Shown here piece after piece: positions 61,175 through 64,000 of a stretch of DNA of 64,000 bases. The DNA comes from JBCBCP01 sp038530575 (GTDB lineage Bacteria; Pseudomonadota; Alphaproteobacteria; Rhodobacterales; Rhodobacteraceae), in the NCBI GenBank assembly GCA_038530575.1, contig JBCBCP010000005.1, forward strand, positions 73,124 through 137,123. Direction: 5' to 3'. Each line of letters begins with the position of its first letter. The stretch's first letter is position 1. The notes beneath the pieces were generated by a model, which saw nothing but the letters and a program-made list of their open reading frames with translations, did no database searches and was not told where the DNA came from. Made by a program: the position numbers and the translations under genes.

Positions 61175-62389
61175 ATGAGCGAGCGGGACGATAAGGTGGT
61201 GCGCCGCCGGCGGGTGTTCTACATCCCCGGCTACGATCCCATTCACCCGCGCCGCTACCGCGAGCTTTACCGCTCAGAGGGGGCCGCGCAGGCCGCGATC
61301 TCGGGCTATGAGATCGGCCTGAAACCTCGGAAATTCGCTGGAAACTACGGCTGGCAGGCGAAAAGCGTGCAGGATGGCGCAGAGGTCACGGCGGATGTCG
61401 AAGTGCTGGTTTGGTCCGACATCGTGCGCGGCTCGATGTCCCAGACGATCCCGGCGACCTATTGGCAGATGCTGCGCACGGCGTGGGTCTATATCGCATC
61501 GGGCGCGCTCTTTCGCTTGATGCGCCTGCGCAAAGGGCCTGTGATTGCGGCCTTGTATCCCGTCGGCGCGTTGATCCTGCAGGCGCTCGTGGCCTTGCTC
61601 GTCGCTTATGGTCTGGCCATACTGGGCGGATTGCTGTGGCCGGGACCCGGTACATGGGCGGGGCTCGCGCTGGGCCTTTTTGCTGGTTATGGACTCTTGC
61701 GATTTTTGAAGGCGCGGGACGGCAAGTATTTCGTCTATTACCTGATGCACGATTACGCCTATTCTGCCGCCTCCCGGGGGGCCAATCCGCCCGAGCTTGA
61801 GGCGCGCATGGCCGAATTCGCGGACCGCATCGCTGCCGCCATGGCCGAGGACTGGGACGAAGTGCTTGTGATCGGCCATTCGTCGGGCGCGCATCTGGGC
61901 GTGTCGATCCTCGCGGACCTCGCGCGGCAGGGGCGCATCCGGGGCACGCTGGGGTTCCTGTCGCTGGGGCAGGTTGTCCCGATGGTCAGCTTCCTGCCCG
62001 CAGCGCACAGGCTGCGCGCGGACCTTGCGGCGCTCAGCACATCTGACCAGTTGACCTGGATCGACGTGACCGCGCCAGGTGACGGCTGCGCCTTTGCGCT
62101 GTGCGATCCGGTCGCGGTCAGCGGCGTCGCGCCCGCGGGCAAACGCTGGCCGCTGGTGATCTCTGCCGCCTTCACGCAAACGCTCAGCCCCGCACGCTGG
62201 AAAGAGCTGCGTTGGCGGTTCTTTCGGCTGCACTTCCAGTATCTCTGCGCCTTCGACCTGCCAGGGGACTACGATTATTTCCGCATCACCGCCGGGCCCC
62301 TGACACTCGCCCAGCGGTTTGAGGGACGCAGACCCTCGGCCAGCCGGATCGAGGCGCCCGTAAACCGCTTCACGAGCCAAGCCGCATGA
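61175..62389 (+). CDS. Alpha/beta-hydrolase-like protein with two-helix insert
   Basis: A 404-residue protein. VFYIPGYDPIHPRRYRELYR opens a possible hydrolase core; a pair of transmembrane helices (about 120-167) interrupts it; then DEVLVIGHSSGAHLGVSIL places the nucleophile S236 in a GxSxG elbow (G-H-S-S-G). Candidate acid and base residues cannot be pinned down. It may be a membrane-anchored lipase or esterase, unproven. Its stop overlaps the P450 start by ATGA, so the two are co-translated. ATG 61175 lies with no clear ribosome site. Confidence 0.7.
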   Translation: MSERDDKVVRRRRVFYIPGYDPIHPRRYRELYRSEGAAQAAISGYEIGLKPRKFAGNYGWQAKSVQDGAEVTADVEVLVWSDIVRGSMSQTIPATYWQMLRTAWVYIASGALFRLMRLRKGPVIAALYPVGALILQALVALLVAYGLAILGGLLWPGPGTWAGLALGLFAGYGLLRFLKARDGKYFVYYLMHDYAYSAASRGANPPELEARMAEFADRIAAAMAEDWDEVLVIGHSSGAHLGVSILADLARQGRIRGTLGFLSLGQVVPMVSFLPAAHRLRADLAALSTSDQLTWIDVTAPGDGCAFALCDPVAVSGVAPAGKRWPLVISAAFTQTLSPARWKELRWRFFRLHFQYLCAFDLPGDYDYFRITAGPLTLAQRFEGRRPSASRIEAPVNRFTSQAA

Positions 62390-63735
62390 TCCCGCCCAAA
62401 CCGCCCAGCCGAGCGGACCGCGTGCCGCTCTGGCGCTACGCTAAACTGTTTCGCCGCGATATCCTCAGTGCCCAGCCCGCGCGCCTCTACCGCGCGTGGA
62501 TGGCCGAGTTTCGCACGCCGTTTTTCCGCTCCTTCCTGCTAAACCAGCCGGACCTTGTCGACACGGTGCTCAAGGCGCGCCCGGATGACTTCCCGAAATC
62601 CGACCGGATTGGCGAGGGGCTGCGCCCGCTTCTGGGAAACTCGGTTTTTCTGACAAATGGCGAGACGTGGAAGCGCCAGCGACGCATAATCGACCCGGCT
62701 TTTGAGGGGGGGCGCCTGCGCGAGACCTTTCCGGCCATGTGGGATGCGGCCGATGCAGCTGCGAACAGGCTGGCGCAAAAGGCCGGCCAAACCGTGGAAA
62801 TCGAGGCAGAGACAAGCCACGCCGCAGCCGATGTCATCTTTCGCACGCTCTTTTCGATTCCCATCGAACACCGGCTGGCCCGCGAAGTGTTTGAAGAGTT
62901 CCGCACCTATCAGCGCAGCCAGCCAATCCTGAACCTCGCGGCCTTTATTCCACTGCCGCGCTGGCTGCCAAGGCCGCACCGGCGGGAAACCCGGGCCAGC
63001 GCCGCGCGCATCCGCGGGCTCATTGCGCAGCTTGTTGCCGAACGGCAAGAGCAGATCACACGCGGGACCGCACCGGATGATCTCGCAACCAAGATCATGA
63101 CCACGCGCGATCCGCAGACGGGCGATTTGTTCAGCCCGGACGAGATGGTCGACCAGGTTGCGATCTTCTTTCTCGCGGGGCACGAAACCAGCGCTTCGGC
63201 GCTTGCTTGGGCCCTCTACCTCTGCGCGCTGTACCCCGATTGGCAGGAGCGCATCGCCGCGGAGGCCCAAGCGCTCGAGAATGAGTTTGCGACGATGTCA
63301 CGGCTTCCGGTGACACGAGATGTGTTCCGCGAAACGCTGCGCCTCTACCCGCCCGTGCCCATGATGGTGCGGGAGGCGACATGTCCCGAACGGTTCCGGG
63401 ACCGCGATGTGCCGAAGGGCGCTCAACTGGTGTTGAGCCCGTGGCACCTGCACCGACATGAACGGATCTGGAACAGCCCCGATGCGTTTGACCCGGCGCG
63501 CTGGCAAACCGAAGACGGCAAGCGCTGCGCGCGCACGGCCTATATGCCTTTCAGCGCGGGGCCGCGGGTCTGTACGGGCGCGGGGTTCGCCATGATCGAA
63601 GGCACGCTGATCCTCGCACGGCTGCTGCGCGACCTGCGCGTGTCACTGCCGGGCGGCCCCGCTCCGGTGCCTGTTGCGCATCTCACAGTGCGTTCTGCAG
63701 AGGGGATAGCGCTATCGGTCACCCCACGGGGTTGA
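62386..63735 (+). CDS. Cytochrome P450
   Basis: A 449-residue haem monooxygenase. The I-helix motif is AGHETSASAL, the K-helix ExxR is ETLRLYPP, and the haem loop is F-S-A-G-P-R-V-C396-T-G with C396 as the thiolate ligand. No signal peptide or membrane anchor. It needs an external ferredoxin and reductase; none is adjacent. The substrate is unknown, but coupling to the preceding lipase-like protein suggests a lipid or ester. Start ATG 62386 overlaps the preceding gene. Confidence 0.93.
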   Translation: MIPPKPPSRADRVPLWRYAKLFRRDILSAQPARLYRAWMAEFRTPFFRSFLLNQPDLVDTVLKARPDDFPKSDRIGEGLRPLLGNSVFLTNGETWKRQRRIIDPAFEGGRLRETFPAMWDAADAAANRLAQKAGQTVEIEAETSHAAADVIFRTLFSIPIEHRLAREVFEEFRTYQRSQPILNLAAFIPLPRWLPRPHRRETRASAARIRGLIAQLVAERQEQITRGTAPDDLATKIMTTRDPQTGDLFSPDEMVDQVAIFFLAGHETSASALAWALYLCALYPDWQERIAAEAQALENEFATMSRLPVTRDVFRETLRLYPPVPMMVREATCPERFRDRDVPKGAQLVLSPWHLHRHERIWNSPDAFDPARWQTEDGKRCARTAYMPFSAGPRVCTGAGFAMIEGTLILARLLRDLRVSLPGGPAPVPVAHLTVRSAEGIALSVTPRG

Positions 63736-63802
63736 ATCCGCTTCCAAGCCTTGGTCCCCGCACGGTAGGACAACATCAAGATTCGAAAGTGGAGAACTGG
63801 GC

Positions 63803-64000
63803 ATGACCGACAAGCGAACGCAAATGGCAGAGGGGCAGGGCTTTATCGCCGCGTTGGATCAGTCGGGCGGCTCGACCCCCAAGGCGCTGTCGCTTTATGG
63901 GGTGGCTGAGGATGCCTATGACGGCGAAGCGGCGATGTTTGCCGAAATGCACGCGATGCGCGCGCGGATCATCGAAGCGCCTGCCTTTGCATCGGGCAAG
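63803..64000 (+). CDS. fda: Class I fructose-bisphosphate aldolase (3'-truncated by window edge)
   Basis: The first 66 codons only. MTDKRTQMAEGQGFIAALDQ then SGGSTPKALSLYGV matches the N-terminus of the bacterial Schiff-base aldolases of the Fda type, which split fructose-1,6-bisphosphate in glycolysis. GGAGA lies 9 bases before ATG 63803. The catalytic lysine lies beyond the window. Confidence 0.88.
   Translation, partial: MTDKRTQMAEGQGFIAALDQSGGSTPKALSLYGVAEDAYDGEAAMFAEMHAMRARIIEAPAFASGK

Overview
The window looks like chromosomal DNA of a Rhodobacteraceae (Roseobacter-group) alphaproteobacterium. The reasons are high GC, tightly packed genes with many 1-4 base start/stop overlaps, and several lineage-typical proteins: a DUF4167 protein, the DUF1476 ATP-synthase zeta subunit, a separate corrinoid protein plus BHMT-like methyltransferase in place of an intact MetH, a TIGR02281-type aspartic protease, and RNase E with an acidic insertion in its S1 domain. 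Species is not determinable from the sequence alone. Both edges cut genes: an M20 amidohydrolase on the left and a class I fructose-bisphosphate aldolase on the right.

Layout. 0-4.3 kb: M20 hydrolase and two different ureohydrolases (agmatinase-like, guanidinobutyrase-like) with an AT-rich exported protein gene exactly overlapped between them. 4.4-7.7 kb: prfA-prmC, DUF4167, NUDIX. 7.7-15.1 kb (minus): the envelope-biogenesis run lptF-lptG-lptD-surA-pdxA-rsmA. 15.2-17.2 kb: pepA-holC. 17.2-27.0 kb: membrane protein, aspartic protease, MarC, ABC-F ATPase, a reductive-dehalogenase-like iron-sulfur protein, YceI, drug exporter, ndk, aldose epimerase and a class IV aminotransferase. 27.0-31.7 kb (minus): a five-gene cluster with two sulfotransferases, a glycosyltransferase-like protein and two unknowns. 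32.0-35.6 kb: tRNA-Asn, metallo-hydrolase, EnvZ-like kinase, thioesterase, a CAT-anticodon tRNA and a membrane protein. 35.6-40.6 kb: purM-purN, rnd, sufE, arsM. 40.7-46.7 kb: DUF1638 and corrinoid protein, radical-SAM protein, homocysteine methyltransferase, MprF-like lipid aminoacyltransferase, DUF1476. 47.0-52.7 kb: purC-purS, then a periplasmic CHAT protease and a zinc alcohol dehydrogenase, then purQ. 52.7-56.8 kb: dctB-dctD, a HAD phosphatase and a lipoprotein. 56.8-64 kb: RNase E, TusA, CcdA, a serine-hydrolase-like membrane protein overlapped with a cytochrome P450, and aldolase.

Pathways. Five purine genes (purM, N, C, S, Q) sit in two blocks. The lpt/surA block builds the outer membrane. 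The corrinoid protein, DUF1638 protein and BHMT-like enzyme are best read as parts of a split cobalamin-dependent methionine synthase. dctB-dctD should sense C4-dicarboxylates, but no transporter genes are present here.

Most unusual points: (i) DctD has lost the GAFTGA loop that touches sigma-54; (ii) four tandem palindrome pairs begin 0-6 bases after plus-strand stop codons; (iii) a dispersed GC-rich intergenic element lies close to start codons; (iv) the AT-rich exported gene is slotted between two ureohydrolase genes; (v) the sulfotransferase cluster contains proteins of unknown fold; (vi) a CHAT protease and an alcohol dehydrogenase interrupt purS-purQ. No CRISPR array, transposase, integrase or phage gene was recognised.
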